A stretch of DNA of 64,000 nt from QQVM01 sp964544885 (GCA_964544885.1 CAZJDX010000020.1:1-64000), one strand, 5' to 3'. Counted from the stretch's first letter, positions 42,232 through 51,481 are shown. Notes: generated by a model from the letters alone, not told the origin. Translations and numbers: made by a program.

Positions 42232-43866
42232 ATGAAAAAGAGTAATTTCCGATGGATCATAGCCCTCATGAGCCTGGCACTGACCGGCATCATCAGTCTT
42301 CAGGTCTATTGGATCGTTCATGATGTACAGGTGAGGGAGCAACAATTCGAGCAGACCGTCAACCAGGCTCTGAATGCCATTGTTGATAAAATTGAGACGA
42401 ATGAAGCGATGAATATGCTTCATGAGAAGCTGTTCGACATCGACCCGGCACGCATCAGCCGTATGATGATGAAAGACACCCTGGATGAAACTCCACAGAT
42501 CATCAGCGACACCATCTATGAAACCCCGGAGATACAATTTCTGCCTCCTTCCCCCTTCTGGTCGGAACTAGATAATGCGGACATCAATATTGAATTTCAC
42601 CGGCCCGGCAGCAAGCAGTCGTTTTTACGGGTGCAAAGAAGAAACTATTTTCATCAGGACTCCATCTCAAAGCATACTATACGTTCTTCCCAGATAATGA
42701 GGTTTTATGGTGATTCCGCCGAGGTCATCATCAGGCAAAATGAAGAGAAGATAAAGGCCAGGATGGAAAAACTCAATGAGGTTATGGAAAAAATGGCCAT
42801 TGAGTTTGCAAAACCTGAGGACAACCTGCTCAAACGCATCAATACCTATAAACTGGACACCCTGATCAGGCAGGAGCTTCTGAAACGGGGAATCGACCTT
42901 GGTTATGAATTCGGGATATGGAAAGGCGACAGCAGTAAGCTCGTATTTTCCAATGCTTCTCTTAGTCCTGAGGCACTGTTAAATTCTAAGTTCAGGATTC
43001 TTCTCTTTCCGAACGACATCGTTTCAAAACCGGATTTCCTCCTTCTTAACCTGCCACACCGTATGAAGTATGTGCTCGCGTCCATCTGGATGATGCTGGC
43101 CGGTTCCATACTCTTTACTTTCATTATCGTCTTTATTTTCTCCTATACCATCAGCGTTATCATCAGGCAGAAAAAGTTATCGGATATAAAGAGTGATTTT
43201 ATCAACAATATGACCCACGAGTTTAAAACCCCGATTGCCACCATATCACTTGCGGTTGACTCCATCCGTGATCAGCGGGTAGCTTCCAATCCGGAAAAGC
43301 TGGAATATTTCAGCCGGATTATAAAAGAGGAAAACAAGAGAATGAATTCTCAGGTCGAAAACGTTCTTCAAATGGCGCAGATCGATAAGGGCGAATTCAG
43401 AATACATCCGGAAGAATTAAACCTTCACCAGATTATACAAAAAGCGGTAGAGCTGATAGCTCTCCAGGTAGAAAACAGACAGGGAAAGATCCAGCTTGAT
43501 CTTCATGCAACCTTGCCTGTTATTTACGGAGACAGTATCCACCTGAGCAATGTAATATTCAATCTGGTCGACAATGCCAACAAGTATTCGCCTTCTGTTC
43601 CCATGATATTTATAGCCACGGAAAATACCGACCAGGGAATCCTCGTTACAGTCAGGGATCAGGGAATGGGAATGAACAAAGACGTACAGAAAAAGATCTT
43701 CGATAAATTCTTCAGGGTAAGTACCGGAAATATCCATGACATAAAGGGTTTCGGTCTTGGTCTCAGTTATGTAAAAGCTGTCATTGACCAACATCAGGGT
43801 TGGATAAAAGTTGACAGTGAACCAGGCCAGGGTAGCACCTTCACCTTCTTTTTACCTTTCAGATAA
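42232..43866 (+). CDS. Sensor histidine kinase (paralogue of 8524-9990)
   Basis: This is a 544-residue inner-membrane kinase. TM1 is at about 8-28 and TM2 at about 281-305. A periplasmic sensor of about 250 residues ends with GIDLGYEFGI, which parallels the first kinase. The phosphoacceptor is His329 in NMTHEFKTP. The catalytic region has LVDNANKYSP (N box), RDQGMGMN (G1 variant), FDKFFRV (F box) and GFGLGLSYV (G2). The second Gly of the usual DxGxG in G1 is present as QGMGM. It is followed by its regulator gene after 12 bases. Confidence 0.93.
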   Translation: MKKSNFRWIIALMSLALTGIISLQVYWIVHDVQVREQQFEQTVNQALNAIVDKIETNEAMNMLHEKLFDIDPARISRMMMKDTLDETPQIISDTIYETPEIQFLPPSPFWSELDNADINIEFHRPGSKQSFLRVQRRNYFHQDSISKHTIRSSQIMRFYGDSAEVIIRQNEEKIKARMEKLNEVMEKMAIEFAKPEDNLLKRINTYKLDTLIRQELLKRGIDLGYEFGIWKGDSSKLVFSNASLSPEALLNSKFRILLFPNDIVSKPDFLLLNLPHRMKYVLASIWMMLAGSILFTFIIVFIFSYTISVIIRQKKLSDIKSDFINNMTHEFKTPIATISLAVDSIRDQRVASNPEKLEYFSRIIKEENKRMNSQVENVLQMAQIDKGEFRIHPEELNLHQIIQKAVELIALQVENRQGKIQLDLHATLPVIYGDSIHLSNVIFNLVDNANKYSPSVPMIFIATENTDQGILVTVRDQGMGMNKDVQKKIFDKFFRVSTGNIHDIKGFGLGLSYVKAVIDQHQGWIKVDSEPGQGSTFTFFLPFR

Positions 43867-43878
43867 TTCAGCATAATC

Positions 43879-44589
43879 ATGATGACTTCTAAAAACAAAA
43901 ACAAGATCCTGCTTGTAGAAGACGATCCCAACTTCGGATCCGTACTTAAAAACTACCTGGAACTGAATGATTACAATGTCAATCTTTGTATCGACGGTAA
44001 TGCAGGTTACGACCAGTTCGTTACCGGCAAATATGATCTGTGTATTCTGGATGTGATGATGCCGAGAAAAGACGGGTTCACATTGGCACGGGAGATCAGG
44101 GAGAAAGACATTCAGGTGCCTATCATTTTCCTGACAGCCAAAACCATGAAAGAAGACATGCTTACCGGTTTTCAGTCGGGCGCAGATGATTATCTGACAA
44201 AACCTTTCGATTCTGAAGTTTTACTGTATAAACTGAAAGCAATTCTTAAAAGAAGCAGTGACCGTTTTCATGACAAGACCAGAAAAGAATTTCAAATCGG
44301 TAAGTTTCATTTTAACCATGATCACCGGGTTGTCAAATTCGAAGAGCAGAACTTCAAGCTTTCTCCAAAGGAAGCAGACCTTTTACAATTGCTATGCATC
44401 TATAAAAATGAATTGCTGCCCCGTCAGAAAGCGCTTAAGGAGATTTGGGGTGAGGATAACTACTTCAATGCCCGGAGTATGGATGTTTTCATAACGAAGC
44501 TCAGGAAGTATTTTAAAGATGATCCTTTAATCGATATCATCAATATTCACGGGAAAGGATTTCGTCTGATTGACAATGCACAAGCCTGA
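43879..44589 (+). CDS. OmpR-family response regulator (RprY-like)
   Basis: This is a 236-residue regulator. Its receiver domain has LVEDDPN, phosphoacceptor Asp58 in CILDVMMPRKDG, FLTAKT and YLTKPF. A C-terminal winged helix follows (LSPKEADLLQLL, SMDVFITKLRKYF and IHGKGFRL). It resembles RprY of Bacteroidota and matches the first regulator in length and layout. Translation can start at either of two consecutive ATGs. The expected targets include the GTTAA array at 42154-42210. Confidence 0.93.
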   Translation: MMTSKNKNKILLVEDDPNFGSVLKNYLELNDYNVNLCIDGNAGYDQFVTGKYDLCILDVMMPRKDGFTLAREIREKDIQVPIIFLTAKTMKEDMLTGFQSGADDYLTKPFDSEVLLYKLKAILKRSSDRFHDKTRKEFQIGKFHFNHDHRVVKFEEQNFKLSPKEADLLQLLCIYKNELLPRQKALKEIWGEDNYFNARSMDVFITKLRKYFKDDPLIDIINIHGKGFRLIDNAQA

Positions 44590-44720
44590 ACTACACTTTT
44601 GTGAAGAGCCGGAATAAGTCAATTTAAACAGCCAGCCTTATTCAGCCTCTGTCATTTCAAACTCAGGCAGAACAGCCGGTTAAACCACTGCTTTACACTT
44701 AAGAGTCTTGAACAGAATGT

Positions 44721-44751
44721 CAAGGCACATTGCCTTGTTCAACTATTTTTT
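44721..44751 (+). terminator. Possible terminator after regulator 2
   Basis: CAAGGCA-CAT-TGCCTTG forms a 7-base stem with a tight 3-base loop, followed after 8 bases by TTTTTT. The gap between stem and T-run weakens the call. The rest of the 209-base space 44590-44798 holds only a -7 element. Confidence 0.4.
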
Positions 44752-44766
44752 GCCCATAAAAATCCG

Positions 44767-44774
44767 TAGATTTG
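44767..44774 (+). promoter_or_regulatory. -7 element (TAGATTTG)
   Basis: TAGATTTG fits TAnnTTTG exactly, 24 bases upstream of the ATG at 44799. It overlaps an in-frame TTG and so supports the ATG start. Confidence 0.45.
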
Positions 44775-44798
44775 ACAGGATCATTTCTCCAAGTCAGC

Positions 44799-45464
44799 AT
44801 GTCATTCTACATTGCACTCATAGCCTTTCTGGTATCCTTCAGTCTTGCTTTGTTACTGGTCGCCACTTTCCGGAAAGAGGCCAACAACAGGCTTGTTTTT
44901 TTCGCCCTGATGCATCTGATGCTGCTATTTGCATTCCTTGCCTCACTTGTACTCCGAAATGAAACTACCGCACCCAATTATTTTTTCCTGGCCTATGTGT
45001 GTTCCGGATTAATCCTCAGCGGACTGGTCATACGCTCGGGCTTTCACTTTATGGCAAAAGTGTATTTCAGTCTGTTTGTTCTTACTCTTCCTTTATTCCT
45101 CTACTCCCCTTCCATGTTGGTAAACTTTTTACTGACGATGAAGTATTCTTCAGCACATGGACCAAAATTTCCACTCACCGGCAAGTATTATCTTGAATCC
45201 CAGAATGTGATCAGGGAAGATCAGGAGAATATTCTGTACAAGCTGGTCCTCAAAAGAGGAATGTATCATCAAACGATAGAAAGGGATATTAATTTCGGAG
45301 GGAAACTTGATTCCGTTAAAGTTCTTGAGGTGAATGGCACCTACTCCATGAAGATCCGCGGCTACCTCAGCAAGATCAGCTTTGTCAGCACGGAATCGGA
45401 TAGTATGGATACAGAGGTGTCTTTACGAAAAAGAAAATACGGTGACGTGGAGTACAGACTCTGA
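44799..45464 (+). CDS. Membrane protein of unknown function
   Basis: This is a 221-residue protein with four hydrophobic segments in its first 120 residues (SFYIALIAFLVSFSLALLLV begins the first). A soluble C-terminal part of about 100 residues is beta-rich (GKYYLESQNVIREDQEN, then NGTYSMKIRGYL). No family is recognised. The ATG at 44799 is chosen over an in-frame TTG at 44772. It is followed after 74 bases by a propeller-protein gene in the same direction, so the next three genes may be linked. Confidence 0.65.
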   Translation: MSFYIALIAFLVSFSLALLLVATFRKEANNRLVFFALMHLMLLFAFLASLVLRNETTAPNYFFLAYVCSGLILSGLVIRSGFHFMAKVYFSLFVLTLPLFLYSPSMLVNFLLTMKYSSAHGPKFPLTGKYYLESQNVIREDQENILYKLVLKRGMYHQTIERDINFGGKLDSVKVLEVNGTYSMKIRGYLSKISFVSTESDSMDTEVSLRKRKYGDVEYRL

Positions 45465-45538
45465 TCACTGCACGTTTCAAGAAATTATGTCTGCTCCTGT
45501 AGTTTATTTCAACAAGTATTACATTTTACCGGATCTGA

Positions 45539-46429
45539 ATGATAAACCTGAAATCAATTCTTTACCTCCTGTTGCTTCCCGGGTTAAGCCATGGCGCATC
45601 AGGACAGTTACCTGAGACTGACATATTTCTCGCTACAATCTCTGATTCAGCAGGTAATTGGGAATTCGGAGATCCGGTGAACATAAGCAATCGTCCCGGT
45701 TATGATAATCAACCCGGTTTCAGTCCGGGTTCATCCACCTTACTTTATGTCGCTGTTCTGGATTCTGTTCAGTCTGACATCATGGAATATGATCTGGCCG
45801 GCCGGAGATCAAGGCTGCTTATGAGTACACCCGAAAGTGAATACTCTCCCAATTTTACTCCGGATGGTAAAGCCATTTCCGTTGTGCGGGTAGATTTCGA
45901 TGCAGGTCAAAGGTTTTATATGTTGACTCCGGAATATCCTTTCGAAGCAAGGCTCATTCCGCATACCGACTCCGTGGGTTATTACTGCTGGTTAAATGAC
46001 AGTCTGCTGGCTATGTTTCTTGTCGGAGAACGCTTCGCACTCACCGTGCTTAATGTTAATACAACAGAAAGAACCCTGATTCGTTACGATATCGGAAGGT
46101 GTCTGAAATTATCTCCAGACAAAAGTTTGTTATATTTTCTTGACAAATCAGATTCACTGAACTGGAAGATAGCCTCCATGTCTGTAAATGGTGGAGAAGT
46201 GAAAACAGTATGTGATGCCTTAGCTGACAGTGAGGATTTTGCCTTACTGCCTGACGGAACACTGCTTATGGGAAATGAAGGAAAGTTATATACCCGGAGG
46301 GTGAACGGGGACAGCAGCTGGAAATTATCAAGGGATTACTCGAAGTCCATCGGATCTTTTTACAGAATCTCCGTAAATGAAGAGGGCACACGGATCGCGT
46401 TCGTTTCCTTCACGGGCCGGAAACCATGA
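45539..46429 (+). CDS. Exported TolB-like (PD40) beta-propeller protein
   Basis: This 296-residue protein has a signal peptide ending HGASG. Blades typical of PD40/TolB repeats follow, for example NQPGFSPGSSTLLYVA, YSPNFTPDGKAISVVR and LKLSPDKSLLYFLD. It is probably periplasmic. Its stop overlaps the ATG of the FAD oxidoreductase gene (ATGA), so the two are co-translated, although no functional link is obvious. The ligand is unknown. Confidence 0.75.
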   Translation: MINLKSILYLLLLPGLSHGASGQLPETDIFLATISDSAGNWEFGDPVNISNRPGYDNQPGFSPGSSTLLYVAVLDSVQSDIMEYDLAGRRSRLLMSTPESEYSPNFTPDGKAISVVRVDFDAGQRFYMLTPEYPFEARLIPHTDSVGYYCWLNDSLLAMFLVGERFALTVLNVNTTERTLIRYDIGRCLKLSPDKSLLYFLDKSDSLNWKIASMSVNGGEVKTVCDALADSEDFALLPDGTLLMGNEGKLYTRRVNGDSSWKLSRDYSKSIGSFYRISVNEEGTRIAFVSFTGRKP

Positions 46430-47502
46430 GTTCAGTAAATGAAACCGATTTTCTTATCGTCGGACAGGGCATTGCGGGAACTCATCTTTGTCATGCGCTG
46501 ATGAAGCGTCATCAAAGAGTTGAAATTATCGACCGAAACCAGTCCGGTACTTCATCACGTGTTGCAGCGGGACTATTCCATCCACTGACCGGAAGGAGAT
46601 ACGCCAAAAGCTGGATGGTAGAAAAGCTCCATGCCTTTGCAACAGGTCTATACCGGGAGCAGGAAGAATTGCTCCGGACAAGATTTTTCTTTCCGGCAAA
46701 ACTGATAGAAATACTCAGCTCTGTTCACGACTTCAATGTACTTTCTGAACGACTTGGTGAAAGTTCGGTGGGTCAGTACCTGACGGATTCACCTTCAGAA
46801 AATGAATACCAACACTGCCTGAAGGAATATGTTAAAATGGTCGCATTCAAAGGCTCGGGCTGGATGAATATTGAATTGTATCTGGAGCGTTCCCGGATGT
46901 ATTTTATGAAACACATGATATACGCTAAGGGAAGCTTTGATACGGAGAGCATGAAGCAAGTCAGCGACGGGATCATGTATGGAAATTTCCACACTAAAAA
47001 GATTATTTTCTGTGAAGGTTCCGATTCAGCAAAGAACTTTCTCTGGAACTGGCTTCCTTATCAGTTGTCGAAAGGTGAGATCATTACCATTGAGGCTCCG
47101 CTGCTGCCTGAACAATACATCATTCTCAGGGGCCTCTTCCTTATTCCGCTTGGTAATCACCACTTCCGGGTCGGATCGACCTATACGTGGGACTACAGGG
47201 ATGCTTTACCAAGTGAAGAAGGCCTGCACATCCTCAAGGAAAAACTCGGGCAGATCATAAAGGTACCTTATACAGTCATTGATCACAGAGCAGCTGTGAG
47301 ACCAACCACGAAGGATAGAAGGCCCTTTATCGGTTCTCATCCTGAGTGGAAAAACGTCTATATTTTCAACGGCTTTGGAACAAAGGGCGTATTGCTTAGC
47401 CCCTATTTTGCCCATGAATTCTGTGATCACCTGCTCCAGGGATCAGAGATTAATCCGGAAGCTGATATCCGGCGATTCTACTCTTTCTTCTCAAGAGCCT
47501 GA
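46426..47502 (+). CDS. FAD-dependent oxidoreductase (DAO family)
   Basis: This is a 358-residue flavoprotein. It has an N-terminal Rossmann motif (FLIVGQGIAGTHLCHALMKR), an acidic ribose-binding end (EIIDRN) and SRVAAGLFHPLTGRRYAKSW. A C-terminal FAD-contact region reads RAAVRPTTKDRRPFIGSHPE with FNGFGTKGVLLSPYFA. It resembles D-amino acid/glycine oxidases and the MnmC oxidase domain, and is likely cytoplasmic. It overlaps the propeller gene upstream by 4 bases and the convergent M48 gene by 25 bases. Confidence 0.85.
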   Translation: MSSVNETDFLIVGQGIAGTHLCHALMKRHQRVEIIDRNQSGTSSRVAAGLFHPLTGRRYAKSWMVEKLHAFATGLYREQEELLRTRFFFPAKLIEILSSVHDFNVLSERLGESSVGQYLTDSPSENEYQHCLKEYVKMVAFKGSGWMNIELYLERSRMYFMKHMIYAKGSFDTESMKQVSDGIMYGNFHTKKIIFCEGSDSAKNFLWNWLPYQLSKGEIITIEAPLLPEQYIILRGLFLIPLGNHHFRVGSTYTWDYRDALPSEEGLHILKEKLGQIIKVPYTVIDHRAAVRPTTKDRRPFIGSHPEWKNVYIFNGFGTKGVLLSPYFAHEFCDHLLQGSEINPEADIRRFYSFFSRA

Positions 47503-48704
47503 ATCCTTTTCAATAAAGGTGGATGGGAATAATGTACAAAAACATAAGCCGGATGAGGGAGCAGATTACTGAGGTTGTCGGCTGATAATTTCTTCAATGC
47601 CTGAACCAGCGCTTCAGCCCTATATGTTTTGCGGGCGAAAGCGTCGGCCTGGTACTCATGTCTGCGTGAAAGAACATTCGAGATAATACCCAGGATCGTA
47701 CTCAAGGGAGTGTAGAGAATACTGAAAGAAATCAGGTCAAGATGAAAGGCGGAAGCTTTAGCGCCGAGAGCTTTTGCAAATGCCTCATTGCCCAGGAAAA
47801 GTGACAATACATAAAGCATAATGCCGGATTGAACTATAGCCCATACCAATCCCGTCCTGGTATGTTTAAGTCTGAAATGACCGGTTTCATGTGCAAGCAC
47901 AGCAATTAATTCATCGGTAGTGTGATTCTTTATGAGTGTATCAAATAATACGATTTTCTTCTTTTTACCAAGGCCGGAAAAAAAAGCGTTGGCTTTTGAA
48001 CTACGCTTTGAACCGTCCATCACATAAATGTCCTTCAGGGCAAATCCGTTCTCTGCACAATAACTTCTGATGGCGTTGGACAACTCTCCTTCCAGCAGTG
48101 GACTCAGTTTATTGAAGATTGGCAATAACAAGGATGTATAAAAAGTACTTGCCAGGATCATCACAACGATAAAGACGAGCCAGGCAAAAAGCCAAAAGAA
48201 CTCTCCGGTTGTAGCGTTAATATTGAGTAAAAGTGCGGCAAGGGAACCGCCCAGAATCAACATGAGTGCTAAACTCTTCAACTTATCCATAACAAAGAGT
48301 CTGACGCTCGATTTATTGAAGCCAAATTTCTCCTCAATGACAAAGGTCTTGTAAATTTCAAATGGTAATGACAGCAGGCCGGAAGCAATACCTAAAAAAC
48401 CAAAGAAGACCAGGCTAATCCATATCTCACCCATGATGAAAGTCCTGATCCAGCTATCCAGCGCTCCAAATCCGCCTGTGAATAGCAAGAACAAGAACAC
48501 GAGGAAACTGAACGCAGAAGTGAATTGTGTAAAACGATGATTGGTCCGGTAATATTCCTGCGACTTTCTGTACTTTTCTTCATCATATATATCCCTCGCT
48601 TCTGAAGGAAGACGAGGATCAAGGCGGCTGAGGTTGAGGAAATCAAGCAGTCTGTCAAAGACAAAACTGATTGAAATTATGGTTACAAGGATCGTCAGTT
48701 CCAT
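47478..48704 (-). CDS. M48-family membrane metallopeptidase (Ste24/CAAX protease-like)
   Basis: This is a 408-residue integral-membrane zinc protease with several hydrophobic segments (for example LALMLILGGSLAALLL). The zinc motif HETGH lies in AVLAHETGHFRLKH, and the third-ligand Glu is in RRHEYQADAFA. Ste24 proteases cut prenylated a-factor in yeast. Bacterial relatives process or degrade membrane proteins, and there is no prenylated substrate, so the role is quality control by inference. It overlaps the end of the convergent FAD oxidoreductase gene by 25 bases and lies 9 bases downstream of the VWA-like gene. Confidence 0.88.
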   Translation of the reverse strand: MELTILVTIISISFVFDRLLDFLNLSRLDPRLPSEARDIYDEEKYRKSQEYYRTNHRFTQFTSAFSFLVFLFLLFTGGFGALDSWIRTFIMGEIWISLVFFGFLGIASGLLSLPFEIYKTFVIEEKFGFNKSSVRLFVMDKLKSLALMLILGGSLAALLLNINATTGEFFWLFAWLVFIVVMILASTFYTSLLLPIFNKLSPLLEGELSNAIRSYCAENGFALKDIYVMDGSKRSSKANAFFSGLGKKKKIVLFDTLIKNHTTDELIAVLAHETGHFRLKHTRTGLVWAIVQSGIMLYVLSLFLGNEAFAKALGAKASAFHLDLISFSILYTPLSTILGIISNVLSRRHEYQADAFARKTYRAEALVQALKKLSADNLSNLLPHPAYVFVHYSHPPLLKRIQALEKKE

Positions 48705-48713
48705 CCGGAAAGA

Positions 48714-50801
48714 TCAATAGGCGCCAGAACGCTTTCGAAGGAACCACTCCATGCTGAGCAGACCCAGAATGAGGAAAAACACCCACTTAAGGCTCACAAG
48801 ATCCTGCATCTTGTAATGCGAGTAAGAAACAGACTTCAGGTCATCCCGTTGATCGAGTTCCGAAAAAACAGAATCCAGCGTATGAGGATAAAACATCTTC
48901 CCTCCTGAGTTTGCAGCAAGCGTATAGAGCAATTGGTGGTCAGCTACCGTTTCCGATTGTTCCGCATGCAGGGCGCTGACCGTGAAGGAGCCTTGTGCAT
49001 TCAGGACCTGGTCGCCGGCATTAACCGTAGCCGTATACCGGTAATCGCCAACCGGAAGATAACCTGCGTTCAAATGGTAAGCCCTGTCGGTTTTTGAAAA
49101 AACATAGGGGAAATTTTTACTGTTCTGATTGGTAATGGTGATCCTCACATCGGGTTCGTGGATAAGTTCATAGCTGTTATTATATACTTCTGCATCGAAA
49201 GTTACCGGTTCATTTTCGGCATAATTGGTTCTTGCGATAAGTCTGAAACGACTACGCGTCTCCTTTACCACCAGGTTTTGTACAGTCTTATTGACCAATT
49301 CATTGAATACGTTGAAGTTTCCATGTCTTACAAAATCGTCAAGTTTCCATCTCCAAAGACCTTCACCACAGAGTATTCCCGTCCGTACAGATCCGCTGCC
49401 GCTGAACACAAGAAGAGGGTCCTTCGTAACAACAGAACCCACCTGTTGAGTGAGCAGAGAATAGTAGTCTGAATTGTAGGTGTATTTCCCGAAAGGACTA
49501 AGCAAGGGTGGAAACTGAGGGAGCACAGCCTTTGCTTCGTCAGAAAGGGTAAACAAGGTGAAGGTCTGATTGACGGAGGCATTGACGGCATTAATTTTTT
49601 CAAGAGAACTGTTGATGCTGATCAGGGATTTCAGTTCGTTGAAGCGGCTTGCCGAAGTTTGGGCGCCCAGAATGAACCAGGCAGGGATGCTTTCACTGAC
49701 CAACTGCGAATAAATGGAATTGAGTTCACTTGACTTCGTCGGAAGATTATGGAAAATGACCAGGTTGAATTCTTTCACTGAGCCGTTGAAATCAGCGATC
49801 AAGGCGCTTGTCATTGTATAGTTTTGATTGCTTTCAATGGCATGCTTAACGGCAGCCAGGTCAGGATGAGGGGCATTGGCCAGTAAGAGTATTTTCTGCC
49901 GGCTTTCCTTTACTTCAATGTAAATATCTCTTGAATTATTGGTATAGGTTACTTCGTCTTCAAGGGTACTGAGTTCAATTCTGTATCGCTTCATACCGGC
50001 AGATTTCGCGTCCAGTATGACAGGAATGAGTTGACTGAAACGGTTACCGCTTATCTGAAAACTCCGTGAAAAAAGCAGAGTAGAATCCTCAAACACGTTG
50101 AGGGTAGCCTGTGAAGCGTTACAGCGTCGAGCTTCTATGTTGATTTCAACCGGAAAGGCGTTACCAAGGTAAACAACCCTGTTATAATTCAGATCCGAAA
50201 GCAAGAGATCCTTACGTACGGAAGTGTCACCCAGTGCAATTGTATAGACGGGTACTTTCGGGCCTTTGAGATATACAGGATTACTTCCTTTGTTATACAA
50301 TCCATCGGAGGCAATGACTACAGCACCGACATTCCGGTTACCTAACCTGATATCCATTTCTTCATACAGCTTACTGAAATCCGTTTCTTTATCGGTATAG
50401 CTGTTGGCAAGTCCATCTCTTACCTGATCGGCCCAGCTCAATACTGTGACATCATATTTATCGCTCAGTTTTTCAAGAAGTGAATTCACTTTTTCCGGAT
50501 ACTCATTCAGGTAAAAGGAGGAATCGGAATTGAGTATGATGCTGGAGGAAGCATCCTGAGCAAAGAGAAGGATGGGCTTCTCCGTTTCCCTGAACAAGGT
50601 TCTGATCATGGGGCTGAGCAGCAGAAAGGAGAGAATGCTTACAGCGGAAAAGCGCAAGAAAAACAGGATGCGTCTGAACCAGGGATGTTGATTATCCTGT
50701 TGCCGAAAATTTCTGTACAGGATCCAGGCATAGATGAATCCAAGGAGCAGGCAAATGAAAATCCACCAGGCGGAAATCTGGGTGAGTAGCTGAAAGTTCA
50801 T
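48714..50801 (-). CDS. Membrane protein with von Willebrand/BatA-like N-terminal half
   Basis: This is a 695-residue protein. Two membrane segments near the N-terminus (about 12-30 and 46-64) and one near the C-terminus enclose a large periplasmic part. Residues about 75-200 look like a VWA-type domain: LLFAQDASSSIILN opens it where a DxSxS metal site would be, and VVIASDGLYNKGSNPVY follows. A glutamine-amidotransferase-like segment may follow at about 300-420 (LLANAPHPDLAAVKHAI, LVIFHNLP). Such proteins occur widely in Bacteroidota, often with aerotolerance genes. The function is unknown. It is 9 bases upstream of the M48 gene and probably co-expressed. Confidence 0.78.
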   Translation of the reverse strand: MNFQLLTQISAWWIFICLLLGFIYAWILYRNFRQQDNQHPWFRRILFFLRFSAVSILSFLLLSPMIRTLFRETEKPILLFAQDASSSIILNSDSSFYLNEYPEKVNSLLEKLSDKYDVTVLSWADQVRDGLANSYTDKETDFSKLYEEMDIRLGNRNVGAVVIASDGLYNKGSNPVYLKGPKVPVYTIALGDTSVRKDLLLSDLNYNRVVYLGNAFPVEINIEARRCNASQATLNVFEDSTLLFSRSFQISGNRFSQLIPVILDAKSAGMKRYRIELSTLEDEVTYTNNSRDIYIEVKESRQKILLLANAPHPDLAAVKHAIESNQNYTMTSALIADFNGSVKEFNLVIFHNLPTKSSELNSIYSQLVSESIPAWFILGAQTSASRFNELKSLISINSSLEKINAVNASVNQTFTLFTLSDEAKAVLPQFPPLLSPFGKYTYNSDYYSLLTQQVGSVVTKDPLLVFSGSGSVRTGILCGEGLWRWKLDDFVRHGNFNVFNELVNKTVQNLVVKETRSRFRLIARTNYAENEPVTFDAEVYNNSYELIHEPDVRITITNQNSKNFPYVFSKTDRAYHLNAGYLPVGDYRYTATVNAGDQVLNAQGSFTVSALHAEQSETVADHQLLYTLAANSGGKMFYPHTLDSVFSELDQRDDLKSVSYSHYKMQDLVSLKWVFFLILGLLSMEWFLRKRSGAY

Positions 50802-50869
50802 AAAGTCGGCAAAGATAAAGAATGTAACATCAGCGGTGATAAATTATTCCTTGCACCAGGCCTGAAAAT

Positions 50870-50899
50870 ACAAACATCCCCCGGTTGGAGGATGTTTGT
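50870..50899 (-). terminator. Intrinsic terminator of rnpB
   Basis: A perfect 10-base stem, ACAAACATCC (50870-50879) with GGATGTTTGT (50890-50899), has a 10-base loop. On the minus strand it is followed by ATTTTC. It starts 2 bases beyond the RNase P RNA. Confidence 0.85.
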
Positions 50900-50901
50900 T
50901 C

Positions 50902-51299
50902 ATCGCGGGTTTATAAGCCGGGTTCTGTCTTCCGGGATGAACCGGAATTTCTATCATTTATCTGGGATGCTGTTCACACAGCACCTCAATCAACCTACCC
51001 ACCATGCCTGCCCGCGGGGGCAACGAACGAGCCGTTCTTGATGTCTTTCGACAAAGCATGGCTTATTTGGTTTTTCAACTCCTGAGGTTTACCCGAATGC
51101 ATCTTGCGAAAACATTCCGTGAGCTCTTACCTCACGTTTTCACCCTTATCCCGAATGAACGGGACGGTAATTTTCTGCGGCACTTTCTGTGACGAATGCG
51201 TTACCGGATTCGCCCCTTCCCGTTAGGAAGCAGGATGCTCTGTGTTGCCCGGACTTTCCTCTCCGACTCAGGGTCAAAGCGATAGAACCACCCGCGACA
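50902..51299 (-). ncRNA. rnpB: RNase P RNA (bacterial type A)
   Basis: This RNA is the catalytic subunit of RNase P, which matures tRNA 5' ends. On the minus strand it begins GTCGCGGGTGG and ends ACCCGCGA, whose bases pair as helix P1. The conserved core is GAGGAAAGTCCGGGC near the 5' end, with AGGTAAGAGCTCACGG in the middle and ATAGAAATTC plus ACAGAACCCGGCTTAT near the 3' end. Length of about 397 bases is normal. A -7 element stands at 51315-51322 and a terminator at 50870-50899. Translated stretches across it are chance. Confidence 0.96.
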
Positions 51300-51314
51300 A
51301 TTTTTTATTCCTTA

Positions 51315-51322
51315 CAAAAATA
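51315..51322 (-). promoter_or_regulatory. -7 element of rnpB (TATTTTTG)
   Basis: On the minus strand TATTTTTG fits TAnnTTTG exactly and lies 15 bases before the 5' end of the RNase P RNA. The surrounding 51300-51517 holds no gene. Confidence 0.5.
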
Positions 51323-51473
51323 CAAATTTTCACGGGCTTAAAAAAATCGAAGGACAGATGAATCCGGATACAATCATAAGGGATACGGGATGACACCATC
51401 TGAATCAGAATCATTGCCCTGAAAACATTTGCCTAAAATTCTTGTTCCAGGGATGGCGAGAAACTGAAATCAG

Positions 51474-51481
51474 TACATTTG
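51474..51481 (+). promoter_or_regulatory. -7 element of the receptor-DUF4249 operon (TACATTTG)
   Basis: TACATTTG fits TAnnTTTG exactly, 36 bases upstream of the ATG at 51518. An in-frame TTG inside it (51479) can be ruled out as start. Confidence 0.5.

Noticed and set aside
50885..51192. Open frames of 62-66 residues on the plus strand
   Set aside because: They lie on the antisense strand of the RNase P RNA, whose conserved core explains the sequence.
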